Part shown: piece after piece, positions 1-8,849 of the stretch
Layout of the letters: the number at the start of each line of letters is the position of its first letter
How positions within the stretch are numbered: position 1 is the stretch's first letter
From: Butyrivibrio sp. LC3010
GTDB lineage: Bacteria > Bacillota > Clostridia > Lachnospirales > Lachnospiraceae
Length of the DNA stretch: 64,000 nt
Assembly (NCBI RefSeq): GCF_000424385.1
Contig: NZ_AUJU01000010.1
Coordinates: 62,001 to 126,000, forward strand
Direction: 5' to 3'
Notes under the pieces: model-generated
Databases searched by the model: none
The model's input: only the letters and a program-made list of their open reading frames with translations
Told to the model about the DNA's origin: nothing
Made by a program: the position numbers and the translations under genes

Positions 1-1255
1 TTATTCTGTAGCTCATCTTTGTCTGAGATACAGTGATTGAGGTAAAGGTTACCATTGCGATAGCCTGACCCATTTTGAAAGCAAAAGTTCTTGCGGCAAA
101 AAACATACCACTTCGGTCCTCGCCGGTCTGAAGTCTTGTAAGCTCAGCAACATCGGCTACGCAGGCCTGAGGGAGAATACCAAGGATTGCCATGGGAACA
201 GCTGCTACAACAGCTATGATAAAGCCCCAGTAAAGGCCCTTCTGACACAGCCCTGCAATGGCAAATACGCAGCAGTATGAAAAGAAGCCGATGATGATCA
301 GAGGCTTTTTACTGATCTTTTTGGCAAGAATATTAACCATAGGATATAGCATTACGCTGATCAGGGTCATTGTGGCAGTGAGAACGAAGGTCCAGGTGTC
401 TTCAATTTCCATGAGCTGTGTCTCGTAAAAAGCAAGTCCTGTCTGAAAAAGTGTCAGTGCAAAGAAATATATAACATCACTGTATACAAAGTGTCTGAAC
501 TGTTTGTTTGAAAAAGTCTGAGCCAGTGACTTGAAGGGCTTGGTTTCACTTGGCGTTGAATCGATGTAATCACGCTCCTTTATATAGAAAGCAGGATAGA
601 GCATTGCTATGCAGGCAATTGATGACATGAAAGCAACAGAATATCTTATGGAGTTTGCCTGACCTACAGTTCCTTTTAATGCATCTGCCACATTGGGGAG
701 AAGGAATGAAATACTCTGGCCGAGAATAAATGTAAATGAAATGTAGGTTGATACATTGATTCGATGCTGCTGAGTATCTCCAAGCTCTGCAATCAGTGCA
801 TTGTAGGGAGTGCAAAACATAGTCATAAACAAATAGAAAACCATTAGTAATATGAAAAGAACAGTATCATTGACTATGATATTCTGTGTCTGCGGGAGAA
901 CAAACAGGCCTATGGTGCAAAGTGAAAACGGAACGGCCATGGCACGCATGAAAGGAATTCTTCTTCCGCCTTTATAATTACTTCTGTCAGACCATCCTGC
1001 TATAAGCGGATCGCTGACCGCATCAAAAATACGTCCCGCTGCAAGTACCAGTCCGAATAAAGTGAGACTGAATAGTATTGGGGTCTGGGTAATTCCGGAT
1101 GCAAAAACTCCGGTGTTTGGATTCTGCTCACTGGGAGTGCCGGTATAGTAGTAGACCATCCAGTTAGAAACAATTCCGGATAGAAGACTCCAGCCAAACT
1201 GGCCAATCGCAAAAATCCATAAGAGCTTGTTTGTGATAGGTTTTAATTCTTTCAT
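1..1255 (-). CDS. GPH-family (MFS) sugar:cation symporter, 3' end beyond window
   Basis: About 418 residues are visible and the frame stays open to base 1, so the C-terminus is missing; GPH proteins usually run 450-480 residues. It is an inner-membrane transporter of the glycoside-pentoside-hexuronide group, with many hydrophobic helices. An Asp-rich signature follows helix 2 (FDAVSDPLIAGWSDR, about residues 78-92), as in MelB-like carriers. The start is the ATG at 1255, preceded by AAAGGA at good spacing. An AT-rich region with an imperfect palindrome (1284-1322) lies just upstream and probably holds the promoter. Substrate cannot be read from sequence; a glycoside is likely given the rhamnosidase and second GPH carrier nearby. 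Confidence 0.88.
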   Translation of the reverse strand, partial: MKELKPITNKLLWIFAIGQFGWSLLSGIVSNWMVYYYTGTPSEQNPNTGVFASGITQTPILFSLTLFGLVLAAGRIFDAVSDPLIAGWSDRSNYKGGRRIPFMRAMAVPFSLCTIGLFVLPQTQNIIVNDTVLFILLMVFYLFMTMFCTPYNALIAELGDTQQHRINVSTYISFTFILGQSISFLLPNVADALKGTVGQANSIRYSVAFMSSIACIAMLYPAFYIKERDYIDSTPSETKPFKSLAQTFSNKQFRHFVYSDVIYFFALTLFQTGLAFYETQLMEIEDTWTFVLTATMTLISVMLYPMVNILAKKISKKPLIIIGFFSYCCVFAIAGLCQKGLYWGFIIAVVAAVPMAILGILPQACVADVAELTRLQTGEDRSGMFFAARTFAFKMGQAIAMVTFTSITVSQTKMSYRI

Positions 1256-1283
1256 GGTAAAAAAGTCCTTTCAGTATTTATAG

Positions 1284-1322
1284 AAACCATTATACTATAA
1301 AACAGTATCCTATGAATGGTTC
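1284..1322. promoter_or_regulatory. Imperfect palindrome in the promoter region of the first GPH gene
   Basis: AACCATT and AATGGTT arms enclose a second pair ATACT/AGTAT. On the minus strand a TATAAT-like hexamer lies inside it. A similar palindrome with the same outer arms occurs at 9749-9779. It could be an operator or a 5' leader hairpin; nothing further can be seen. Confidence 0.4.
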
Positions 1323-1453
1323 CGGAGGCATAAATTCAGTGTTCTATTAGTAGAATTAATTGATAAATTAATTGGTAAATATTCACATAGACAACTAAAT
1401 AACGCTTACATAAAAACTAATTTACGATTTTTAAAAAAAGTTGAAAAAAGGTG

Positions 1454-1481
1454 TTGACTATTTCTGAGAATTTGTTATTAT
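1454..1481 (+). promoter_or_regulatory. Promoter of tRNA-Leu
   Basis: TTGACT (1454-1459), a 16-base spacer and TATTAT (1476-1481), about 48 bases before the mature tRNA end. It matches the sigma-A consensus well and is the only obvious promoter before the tRNA. Confidence 0.6.
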
Positions 1482-1528
1482 ATAGAAGTTGTCGCTGACG
1501 GATACAGAACAGCGAAAGACAACTGAAT

Positions 1529-1612
1529 GCGGAAGTGTCGGAATTGGCAGACGAGCAAGACTAAGGATCTTGTGATGGCTACATCGTGAGGGTTCAAGTC
1601 CCTTCTTCCGCA
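1529..1612 (+). tRNA. tRNA-Leu, anticodon AAG
   Basis: An 84-base class II tRNA. The acceptor stem GCGGAAG pairs with CTTCCGC and the discriminator is A. The D arm contains GAATTGGCAGA. The anticodon stem CAAGA/TCTTG encloses the loop CTAAGGA, so the anticodon is AAG (1563-1565). A long variable arm is present (GATG/CATC stem), and the T arm carries TTCAAGT. CCA is not encoded. An A at position 34 would normally be deaminated to inosine to read CUU, CUC and CUA. Confidence 0.95.
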
Positions 1613-1677
1613 CGACAAAAAAGACCAGGTCGGATGACCTGGTCTTTTTTTGTCGTGCGGAAGAGGGACTTAGAACC
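1591..1677. repeat. 87-bp near-perfect palindrome overlapping the tRNA 3' end
   Basis: The right arm (about 1636-1677) is the reverse complement of the left arm (1591-1632) with only three single-base indels. The left arm is the tRNA T arm, acceptor 3' strand and terminator stem; the right arm is therefore an inverted copy of the tRNA 3' end lying beyond the terminator. Confidence 0.85.
1614..1655 (+). terminator. Rho-independent terminator after tRNA-Leu
   Basis: The stem AAAGACCAGGTC/GACCTGGTCTTT has a GGAT tetraloop and is followed by a run of T. It forms the centre of a larger palindrome, 1591-1677, that reaches back into the tRNA T arm. Confidence 0.9.
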
Positions 1678-1697
1678 GCTTGTTTCACAAGCGGTTC
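1673..1697. repeat. Perfect 10-bp hairpin downstream of the tRNA palindrome
   Basis: GAACCGCTTG and CAAGCGGTTC are separated by the 5-base loop TTTCA. It abuts the tRNA-derived palindrome, followed by a GC-rich stretch up to 1735. No T run follows, so it is not an obvious terminator for the plus strand. Confidence 0.7.
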
Positions 1698-1808
1698 AAG
1701 GTCTCCGCTTCGCTCCGGTCGGTGTTGCTCTACTGTGTTGCATTTATTTTGGTGTGTGATACAATCTTTTTGCGTACAATACAAGACTTTTAGGATGAGG
1801 TTTATGAC

Positions 1809-2345
1809 ATGAATAATGAAGCAACAAGCATAACTGAATTGAATAATTCCGGGAAAATGGCAGAAGCATATTTTGCCGGAGGTTGTTTTTGGTGTGTGAC
1901 ACCTATATATAAGATGTATGGTGTAGATAAGGTTATCTGCGGCTATGCAGGTGGTGATGAGGTTAATCCTACTTATGAGCAGGTTAAGCACCAGGAGACG
2001 GGGCACAGGGAGACCATAAAGCTGGTATATGATCCGGAGAAGGTTTCTTACGAGAGGCTTCTGGATATTTATTTTGCCAATGTGGATCCCTTTGATTCAG
2101 AGGGGCAGTTTATTGATAAGGGCTTTTCATATACCCTTGCAATTTTTTATAATTCTATTGAAGAAAAAGAAAAGGCTGAACTTAAGATTTCAGAGATAGA
2201 AAAAGGTTCAGATAAGAAGGTTCAGGTTGCTCTTATACCCTATAAAAACTTCTATGAGGCTGAGGAGTATCACCAGGATTATTATCTGAAAAATCCTGAA
2301 GCCTTTGAAAAAGAACTCATAGAATCAGGGAGAAAGAAAGCCTGA
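1809..2345 (+). CDS. msrA: Peptide-methionine (S)-S-oxide reductase MsrA
   Basis: 178 residues. Reduces methionine S-sulfoxide in proteins back to methionine in the cytoplasm, using thioredoxin. The family signature GCFWC is at residues 25-29 with Cys26 as the expected catalytic residue. Further conserved blocks follow: GYAGG (about 45-49), TGHRE (about 64-68) and EEYHQDYY near residue 155. The start is the ATG at 1809 with a weak AGGATGAGG upstream; an ATG five bases earlier stops at once. It is monocistronic or read with the YczE-like gene 57 bases downstream. Confidence 0.95.
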   Translation: MNNEATSITELNNSGKMAEAYFAGGCFWCVTPIYKMYGVDKVICGYAGGDEVNPTYEQVKHQETGHRETIKLVYDPEKVSYERLLDIYFANVDPFDSEGQFIDKGFSYTLAIFYNSIEEKEKAELKISEIEKGSDKKVQVALIPYKNFYEAEEYHQDYYLKNPEAFEKELIESGRKKA

Positions 2346-2402
2346 TATTCAGAAGAGAGAAAATCAAAAATATTAAAATAAGTAGTTTGGAAATAGTTAG
2401 TT

Positions 2403-3092
2403 ATGAAAAAGTTAGGTTTAATGGGGAATCGTACAACACATGAGATTGTTTTGAACATGCTCATTGCGGCGGTGAGCCTTTTTATTAATGGATTTGGTGT
2501 ATATCTCACGATTCAGGCCAACATAGGAGCAGGTCCGTGGGATGTACTGAATCTTGGTCTTGCGAAAACGCTGGGGATTTTATATGGAACAGCTTCCATA
2601 GCTGTGTCCTACGCAATTCTTGGAATAGATATTGCACTGAAGGAGCCTATAGGAATCGCTATGTTTATAGATGCTTTGGTTGTGGGAAAAGCGGTTGATT
2701 TCTTTAATAGCATTCAGGCTGTGAAAAAATGTGATTCTATAGCGAGCGGCATTCCGGTTATGATCTTAGGACTTATCATCATGGCGTATACTCAGTATAC
2801 ATATATGAGTGCATCACTTGGCTGTGGCCCAAGGGATACGCTTCTTGTGGCTCTTGCCAAGCGTGCCAAAAGGGTTCCGATTGGTCTTGTCAGTATTGCG
2901 CTTCTTGGAACAGCAACGCTTATTGGATGGCTTCTGGGAGGACCTGTTGGGATAGGAACTGTTATATGTGCTTTTGCCACAGGACCTATTATGCAAATGG
3001 CATTTAAGACGGTTCATTTTGATGCGACACACGTGCATCATCAGCATCTTGGTGAATCTGCGAAGGTTTTCATGCATAAAAAAGCTGCCTGA
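2403..3092 (+). CDS. YczE/YitT-type integral membrane protein
   Basis: 229 residues with several hydrophobic helices, the first at about residues 16-38. Two internally similar glycine-rich motifs follow helices: GAGPWDVLNLGLAK near residue 42 and GCGPRDTLLVALAK near 140. This duplicated motif is what I associate with the YczE family (COG2364), whose molecular function is not established. The C-terminus is short, cytosolic and His-rich (THVHHQH). Confidence 0.8.
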   Translation: MKKLGLMGNRTTHEIVLNMLIAAVSLFINGFGVYLTIQANIGAGPWDVLNLGLAKTLGILYGTASIAVSYAILGIDIALKEPIGIAMFIDALVVGKAVDFFNSIQAVKKCDSIASGIPVMILGLIIMAYTQYTYMSASLGCGPRDTLLVALAKRAKRVPIGLVSIALLGTATLIGWLLGGPVGIGTVICAFATGPIMQMAFKTVHFDATHVHHQHLGESAKVFMHKKAA

Positions 3093-3246
3093 AGAATATT
3101 GCTTTCAGAGTGCTTACAGACACAGATGAGTATGTTGGAAGCAGTGCATGGATGGAGGAAAGCTTGCTCCCTGGCAGGAGCCGGAATGGCAGAACCTTTA
3201 GTAAATAAATGTACAGGACAGGGGTTTATGAAACAATGGGTACATC

Positions 3247-4443
3247 CTATGACTGAGTAATAGATGTAAATTCAAGCGGTTTATGTTTTTCCCGGTATTG
3301 CCTTGGTGTCATGCCCTTAAAGCGCAAAAATATTTTCCCGAAGTAACTCTGTGAAGGGAATCCTACATATTCCGCGATGTGTGCCAGCGGCTCTTCAGAA
3401 TATGTCAGAAGATTGGCAGCTCTGTCCGTTCTGACTATATTAACATAATCCTGAAACCGATTACCGGTCTCACGTGAGAAAATTCTGGATAGGTATGATT
3501 CGTTGATTCCGAGGGAATCAGCTATCGTACCTATTTTTATTTTGTTCATATAATTCTTGCTGACATAATCCCTGCATTTTTCCACATAACTGGATGTACG
3601 TATGTTGTTTTGTTTTGAGGCAACACGGTCTGTGAGGTCTGTTATGGCTTGATTGCGGCAGGATATCAGTGATGGTATGCTCTGGCAAGCATCCATCTTT
3701 TGCATATAGAAATCACTTATACGGTAGGCTTGAGCAGGAGTCAGGCCTCCTTCAATAGCGGCTCTGGTACACAGAGTTATGGACACTGCACATAATTTAG
3801 TCCAGTGTGAATATTCTTTTTTGGACATTCTTCCTATCTGGGTGTCCAGAGTCATGGTGTGCATAAGAGCGTCATCTGTCCTTCCTTCCCGAATACAGCT
3901 TAGAAGTGACTGTTCATCCATATAGGTATGGTGGTATGAGGTGTCTTCATCCGCAGATAAATCGAACAGAATCTGTTCATGTCTATTTGGCAATAGTAAC
4001 GATTCCGGGAGGTTGTTAAGCGCAAGCAACTCAGAGTGATTATAACTTTTTCCACCGATAGTGCACGAGATTAGAGATATCAGATTAAGAAAATCTGTGA
4101 AGGCCATAACTTTCGGATCGTGCCCGATATGGGGATTTATGTGATGAAGACGATAATGTTTTCTAAGTTCACTACCGCTCAAGGGTCTTACACAAACAGG
4201 TCCCAATAGGAAACGAGTGTCTTTTTCCTTCAGACAGGCAAAAAACACGTTGTTGTCGTCAATTATGATTACCGGATAGGATTTGCCGCTTAGAATTGTT
4301 GCAATCCTGCTGCGTATTGTTCCATTATCCATAGATAGTTTTTCGCCGGTGAGTACATTCTCGGCTTTACCTTCCTCAATTACACATAGCTCAACTTTTG
4401 TTATTGCAGCTATATTCATAAGCATACTTTCAGTTTTATTCAT
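3247..4443 (-). CDS. AraC-family transcriptional regulator
   Basis: 398 residues from the ATG at 4443, chosen because GAGGGA lies just before it; an upstream in-frame ATG at 4500 has no such site. The last 100 residues form the AraC DNA-binding domain with two helix-turn-helix units, the first around IGTIADSLGINESYLSRIF and the second around IAEYVGFPSQSYFGKIF. The N-terminal 290 residues are a variable sensor region with no recognised ligand site. It is divergent from the GH78 gene, with 140 bases between the starts, so it probably controls that operon. Confidence 0.88.
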   Translation of the reverse strand: MNKTESMLMNIAAITKVELCVIEEGKAENVLTGEKLSMDNGTIRSRIATILSGKSYPVIIIDDNNVFFACLKEKDTRFLLGPVCVRPLSGSELRKHYRLHHINPHIGHDPKVMAFTDFLNLISLISCTIGGKSYNHSELLALNNLPESLLLPNRHEQILFDLSADEDTSYHHTYMDEQSLLSCIREGRTDDALMHTMTLDTQIGRMSKKEYSHWTKLCAVSITLCTRAAIEGGLTPAQAYRISDFYMQKMDACQSIPSLISCRNQAITDLTDRVASKQNNIRTSSYVEKCRDYVSKNYMNKIKIGTIADSLGINESYLSRIFSRETGNRFQDYVNIVRTDRAANLLTYSEEPLAHIAEYVGFPSQSYFGKIFLRFKGMTPRQYREKHKPLEFTSITQS

Positions 4444-4583
4444 TTTCCCTCGTATATAAAAAATAATTTGGCATGATAAAATATGTAAAAATAATATCAT
4501 AAAGGTAAGAAAAACGATATTTATTTTTGATTCAGACTGTATACTGAAAACTACAAATGGTGATTATCACATGAGGAGAAAAT

Positions 4584-7409
4584 ATGAGAGTAGATAATGT
4601 AAGAATAAACGGCATTAGAAATCCTATAGGCTATGCCTTTGATACGATCAGGCTTTCATTTCGCATATCCGGAGCAGAGAAGGAGATGTCTTCATCCGGC
4701 GGCATGGACAGGGCAAAGATCATAGTCAGCCGCGACGCAGCTTTTTCCATGGTTGTATATGAGAAAGAGGAAACGGAGCCAAATAGCGCCTGTATACTGC
4801 TGGATTTTGTGCCTACTCCAAGGACAAGATATTTTGTAAAAGTATGGGTAGCTATGAAAAAAGGAGACTCATGCGAGAGTGTTTCAAATTACTTCTTTGA
4901 AACCGGCAAGATGAATGAGGAATGGAAGGCCAAGTGGATTACTCATAGAGATGAAGATACATTTCATCCTGTTTTCATCAAGAACTTTGAAACAGATAAG
5001 GCAAAGCGAATCTTAACGGCAAGACTCTATATCTCCGGCCTTGGGATGTATGAAGCATATATAAACGGAGACCGGGTGGGAGAAGAACTTCTTACACCGT
5101 ATTATTCAGATTATCACAGGGAAGTTCAGTATCAGACCTATGACGTGACGAGGCTTATCGGTGAGCAAAACCGGATTGAAGTACTCATGGGTAACGGCTG
5201 GTATAAAGGTACTTTTGGCCTTGCGGGATCAAATGAAAACTGGGGAAGTAAATTCATGCTCTTGTCGGAGCTCCATGTAGTTTATGAGGATGGAACCGAA
5301 GATATCTGCGTGACGGATGACAGCTGGACATATAAAGGATCCGAAATAGAGGACAGTGATATCTATCATGGATATATCTACAACGGTTTGCTGTGGAAAG
5401 ATAGGGAGAACTATGAAAAAGAGGCTCTGATAAGTGATTACAAAGGAAGTGTGATCTCAAGAATAAGTCCACCCGTGCTGGAGCAGGAAATCATTGCATT
5501 GAAGGAAATTATTACAACTCCAAATAAAGAGACGGTATTGGACTTTGGGCAGAATTTTGCGGGATATGTTTCATTCTACTCAGAGCTGCCAAAAGGCGCT
5601 AAGGTGGTGCTTGAATGTGCGGAAATTCTGCAGGACGGCAATTTTTACCACGACAATTACAGGGCAGCTAAATCTAAGTTTACATATATATCTGATGGCA
5701 AGAGCGGCTGGGTGAGCCCCAAATTCACATGGTTCGGATTCAGATATATCAAGATTACGGGATGGGTTGGCGAGATCACAAAGGAGAACTTTGTCGGAAA
5801 AGCAATCTATACATCCATGGAGAGGACCGGCTTTGTGCAGACCGGTCATGACAAGGTTAATAGACTCATAAGTAATGTCCTTTGGGGACAAAAATCAAAT
5901 TCTATCGATTTTCCTACAGATTGTCCTCAAAGAGATGAAAGACTTGGCTGGTGCGGAGATGCGCAGGTATTTGCAAGGACTGCAAGCTACAACATGAGAA
6001 CAGGAGCTTTTTACGACAAATTCATGCATGATCTCATGGAAGCACAGGAGCAATTGTCAGGGATAATGCCGGGAGTAATACCGGTTTTTGATAAAAACAG
6101 CGCCATATATTCAAGTGTCTGGGGGGACATTGCTACGATTCTTCCCACGGTTCTCTATGAGTATTTTGGAGACATATATGTGTTGAAAAAGCACTATCCT
6201 GCGATGAAGGCATGGGTGGACAGGATTACTGAGGATGACGCAAAGCGCGGCCAAAAATATCTGTTTGACTGGGGAGCACAGCTTGGTGACTGGCTGGCAT
6301 TGGACGGAAGAACTGAGCAGAGTATGAGTGGAGGCACAGATGAATATTTTATAGGCTCCTGCTACTATGCTATGTCGGTGGAACTTTTGGCAAAAGCGGC
6401 AAAAGAACTGGGCTATGCATCTGATGAAGTATATTACTTAAACCTTCATGACCATATAAGAGAGGCGATTCTAAAGGAGTATTTTACCGATTCCGGCAGA
6501 CTTTCTATAGATACGCAGACAGGATATGTAGTCTCACTATATACCGGTATCTACAAGGAAAAGCAGAGGGTTATAGATGGCCTTAAGAAGAGACTCTACA
6601 AAGACTGCTATAAGCTTAAATGTGGTTTTGTGGGAGCGCCTATATTATGCAGGGTTCTTGCAGACAATGATATGGTTGAAGAGGCGTACTATTTCCTGTT
6701 GCAGACCGGATATCCGGGGTGGCTGCATTGCATAGACCTTGGAGCAACGACCATATGGGAGAGGTGGAATTCTGTACTGGATGACGGACATCTATCCGGA
6801 ACAATGATGAATTCCCTTAACCATTATGCCTTTGGTTCGGTGGAGGAATTCCTATACAGAAATGTAGCAGGAATAAAGCCGATTAAACCCGGATTCAAAA
6901 AGGCAGCCATAGAGCCCGCTCCCAATATAGGACTGCGTTATATGGATTGCACATATCGCTCAGTTTATGGAGATTACAGAGTATTCTGGGAGATAAAACA
7001 AGATGGAATGCTTCACCTTAAAATAGAGATTCCTTTTGACTGCAGCGCAGCTGTTAAACTTCCTTTTGCTCCAAAGCAGGTTGAAGGGTATGAGAGTGAA
7101 ACCTTTACGGCCGGGGTATATGAATTTGAATATCAGCCGGAGAGGGACTTACTGTGTAGATACAGTGAGGGGACACTTTTCAAGGATATGATGACAGATA
7201 AGGAGGCTATGGAAATAATCCATGAGGATTCGCCTCTCCTGGAATACTTCTTATCCCAGGAGGACTATAGATATGAGAGCCTGTCTACATTATCCAATAT
7301 GTTTTATATGGGCTTTTCTGATGAGATGATCGGAAAATTGAAAAAAGATCTAATGAAATTGCGCACTATAGGAGGAAATGAAAATGTTAAATCTGACAAC
7401 AAAGCATGA
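4584..7409 (+). CDS. Alpha-L-rhamnosidase, GH78
   Basis: 941 residues with no signal peptide, so probably cytoplasmic. It should release terminal L-rhamnose from plant glycosides or pectic oligosaccharides. N-terminal beta domains include a carbohydrate-binding-like region (about 130-270). The (alpha/alpha)6 catalytic domain carries the family motif CPQRDERLGWCGDAQ (about residues 447-461), whose Glu is the expected general acid, and the conserved GATTIWERWNSV near 720. A C-terminal tail beyond the usual end (about 860-941) is not recognised. GAGGAG precedes the start. The 3' end overlaps the start of the next transporter gene, implying translational coupling. Confidence 0.93.
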   Translation: MRVDNVRINGIRNPIGYAFDTIRLSFRISGAEKEMSSSGGMDRAKIIVSRDAAFSMVVYEKEETEPNSACILLDFVPTPRTRYFVKVWVAMKKGDSCESVSNYFFETGKMNEEWKAKWITHRDEDTFHPVFIKNFETDKAKRILTARLYISGLGMYEAYINGDRVGEELLTPYYSDYHREVQYQTYDVTRLIGEQNRIEVLMGNGWYKGTFGLAGSNENWGSKFMLLSELHVVYEDGTEDICVTDDSWTYKGSEIEDSDIYHGYIYNGLLWKDRENYEKEALISDYKGSVISRISPPVLEQEIIALKEIITTPNKETVLDFGQNFAGYVSFYSELPKGAKVVLECAEILQDGNFYHDNYRAAKSKFTYISDGKSGWVSPKFTWFGFRYIKITGWVGEITKENFVGKAIYTSMERTGFVQTGHDKVNRLISNVLWGQKSNSIDFPTDCPQRDERLGWCGDAQVFARTASYNMRTGAFYDKFMHDLMEAQEQLSGIMPGVIPVFDKNSAIYSSVWGDIATILPTVLYEYFGDIYVLKKHYPAMKAWVDRITEDDAKRGQKYLFDWGAQLGDWLALDGRTEQSMSGGTDEYFIGSCYYAMSVELLAKAAKELGYASDEVYYLNLHDHIREAILKEYFTDSGRLSIDTQTGYVVSLYTGIYKEKQRVIDGLKKRLYKDCYKLKCGFVGAPILCRVLADNDMVEEAYYFLLQTGYPGWLHCIDLGATTIWERWNSVLDDGHLSGTMMNSLNHYAFGSVEEFLYRNVAGIKPIKPGFKKAAIEPAPNIGLRYMDCTYRSVYGDYRVFWEIKQDGMLHLKIEIPFDCSAAVKLPFAPKQVEGYESETFTAGVYEFEYQPERDLLCRYSEGTLFKDMMTDKEAMEIIHEDSPLLEYFLSQEDYRYESLSTLSNMFYMGFSDEMIGKLKKDLMKLRTIGGNENVKSDNKA

Positions 7410-8799
7410 TGATCCGGAAGGGAATTTAGGATGGGGAGAGAGAATAGCATACAGTTCCGGAGGTTTTGGGTTTAATCTGATAAACGGTATCATAGGATCT
7501 TTCCTGACAATTTATTTTACTTCCGCAGTGGGGTTAAATGCCGGAATTATAGCAACTATTCTGGCTGTTTCCAAGTTTTTTGACGGTATATCTGACCTGA
7601 TAATGGGGCGCCTGGTGGACAGGACTGATACTAAAATGGGAAAAGCAAAAGTATGGCTCTTCAGGATGTGCATACCTTTTGCGATATCCACAATGCTGCT
7701 GTTTTTTGTTCCGCAGAACTGGCCGTCTCTTGCTCAGTATATCTATGTATTTCTGCTGTACAATATTGTAAATGCGGTATTCCTTACAGGTATGATCGTG
7801 CCGTTTTATTCCATGGTGGGGCTTGTAACCAATAATAAATATGAGAGAGGCCTTCTGGGTAATCTGCAGCAGATATTTCAGACGCTTGCAAATGTAGTGG
7901 TCAATTCGACTTTTGTTACTTTCCTTGGATGGTTTACATCAAGCACGGAAACCCTCTATACGCAGAGGGCATTTACAATGACTATGATCATCTACTGTTT
8001 AGTGATGGTTCTTGTGTCACTGTTCTGCGTTTTCAATACAAAAGAGAGAGTAAAGGGTGAAGTAAAACTGCAGGAAACAAAAGCAGAAAGCAGCAAATCT
8101 GATAAAACATCATTCATTGAGACAGTTAAAGCATTGCTTCAGAATAAATATTGGCTCCTGCTGACTCTCGGAAATTTTGTCGTGTTTACCATCATCATTT
8201 TTTATGCAATGGGCAATGTTTTCTATGCTCAGTATGTGCTGTATGACATGTCAAAATATGGATTATTATCCAACGCCATTTCGATATCTCAATTCGCAAT
8301 AATGTTCGCCACACCGGTAATTATGAAGAAGATATCCAAGGAGAAAATCTATACATTTGGTATGCTGGTTATGGCGATAGGCTTTTTGGCAACAGCAGTC
8401 TCCACAGTGCCCGTAATCCTTATTGCCGGAAATGTCCTCAAGGGGCTTGGAGTAGGCCTTTGCGGAGGAATGGCTCTTGGTATGGTAGCAGATACAGTTT
8501 CTTATGGAAAACTTAAGACAGGAATTGATACAATAGGTATGGGCAATGCAGGAATATCTGCTGCACAGAAGATCGGCCTTGGCCTGGGACAGGCTATTTT
8601 TGGATGGGTGCTGGCAGCAGCCGGATTTGATGGGGCCCTGGATGCTCTTGGACAAAGGCAGCCGGAGAGCGTATCTACAGCAATTAATTTCATGTACGGC
8701 TGGGTTCCGGCGCTTATGTCCGGAGCAATGTTTGTTCTTTTCCTTCTTTTCTATCGTTGTGAGAGAGACATAGAGAGGTTAAAGGAGCAGAATGCTTAA
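7384..8799 (+). CDS. GPH-family sugar:cation symporter
   Basis: 471 residues from the ATG at 7384, which sits 8 bases after GGAGG; the ATG at 7378 is only two bases from that site. Twelve predicted helices, with the family Asp motif FDGISDLIMGRLVDR near residue 60. It overlaps the rhamnosidase reading frame by 26 bases, so uptake of a rhamnoside is the natural inference. It is a paralogue of the carrier at 1-1255. It ends with a charged tail. Confidence 0.92.
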   Translation: MLNLTTKHDDPEGNLGWGERIAYSSGGFGFNLINGIIGSFLTIYFTSAVGLNAGIIATILAVSKFFDGISDLIMGRLVDRTDTKMGKAKVWLFRMCIPFAISTMLLFFVPQNWPSLAQYIYVFLLYNIVNAVFLTGMIVPFYSMVGLVTNNKYERGLLGNLQQIFQTLANVVVNSTFVTFLGWFTSSTETLYTQRAFTMTMIIYCLVMVLVSLFCVFNTKERVKGEVKLQETKAESSKSDKTSFIETVKALLQNKYWLLLTLGNFVVFTIIIFYAMGNVFYAQYVLYDMSKYGLLSNAISISQFAIMFATPVIMKKISKEKIYTFGMLVMAIGFLATAVSTVPVILIAGNVLKGLGVGLCGGMALGMVADTVSYGKLKTGIDTIGMGNAGISAAQKIGLGLGQAIFGWVLAAAGFDGALDALGQRQPESVSTAINFMYGWVPALMSGAMFVLFLLFYRCERDIERLKEQNA

Positions 8800-8849
8800 G
8801 CTGTTACAATTTAGACTCAAATGATGAGCATCATAATTGGAGAGAGTTT

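Noticed and set aside
1458-2006. 182-residue minus-strand reading frame across the tRNA
   Set aside because: It is antisense to tRNA-Leu and msrA; its middle part is the well-known spurious translation of a tRNA antisense strand, and it has no ribosome-binding site.
3093-3246. Possible small gene or RNA between the YczE-like and AraC genes
   Set aside because: No frame with a ribosome-binding site and no stable extended structure could be found in these 154 bases.
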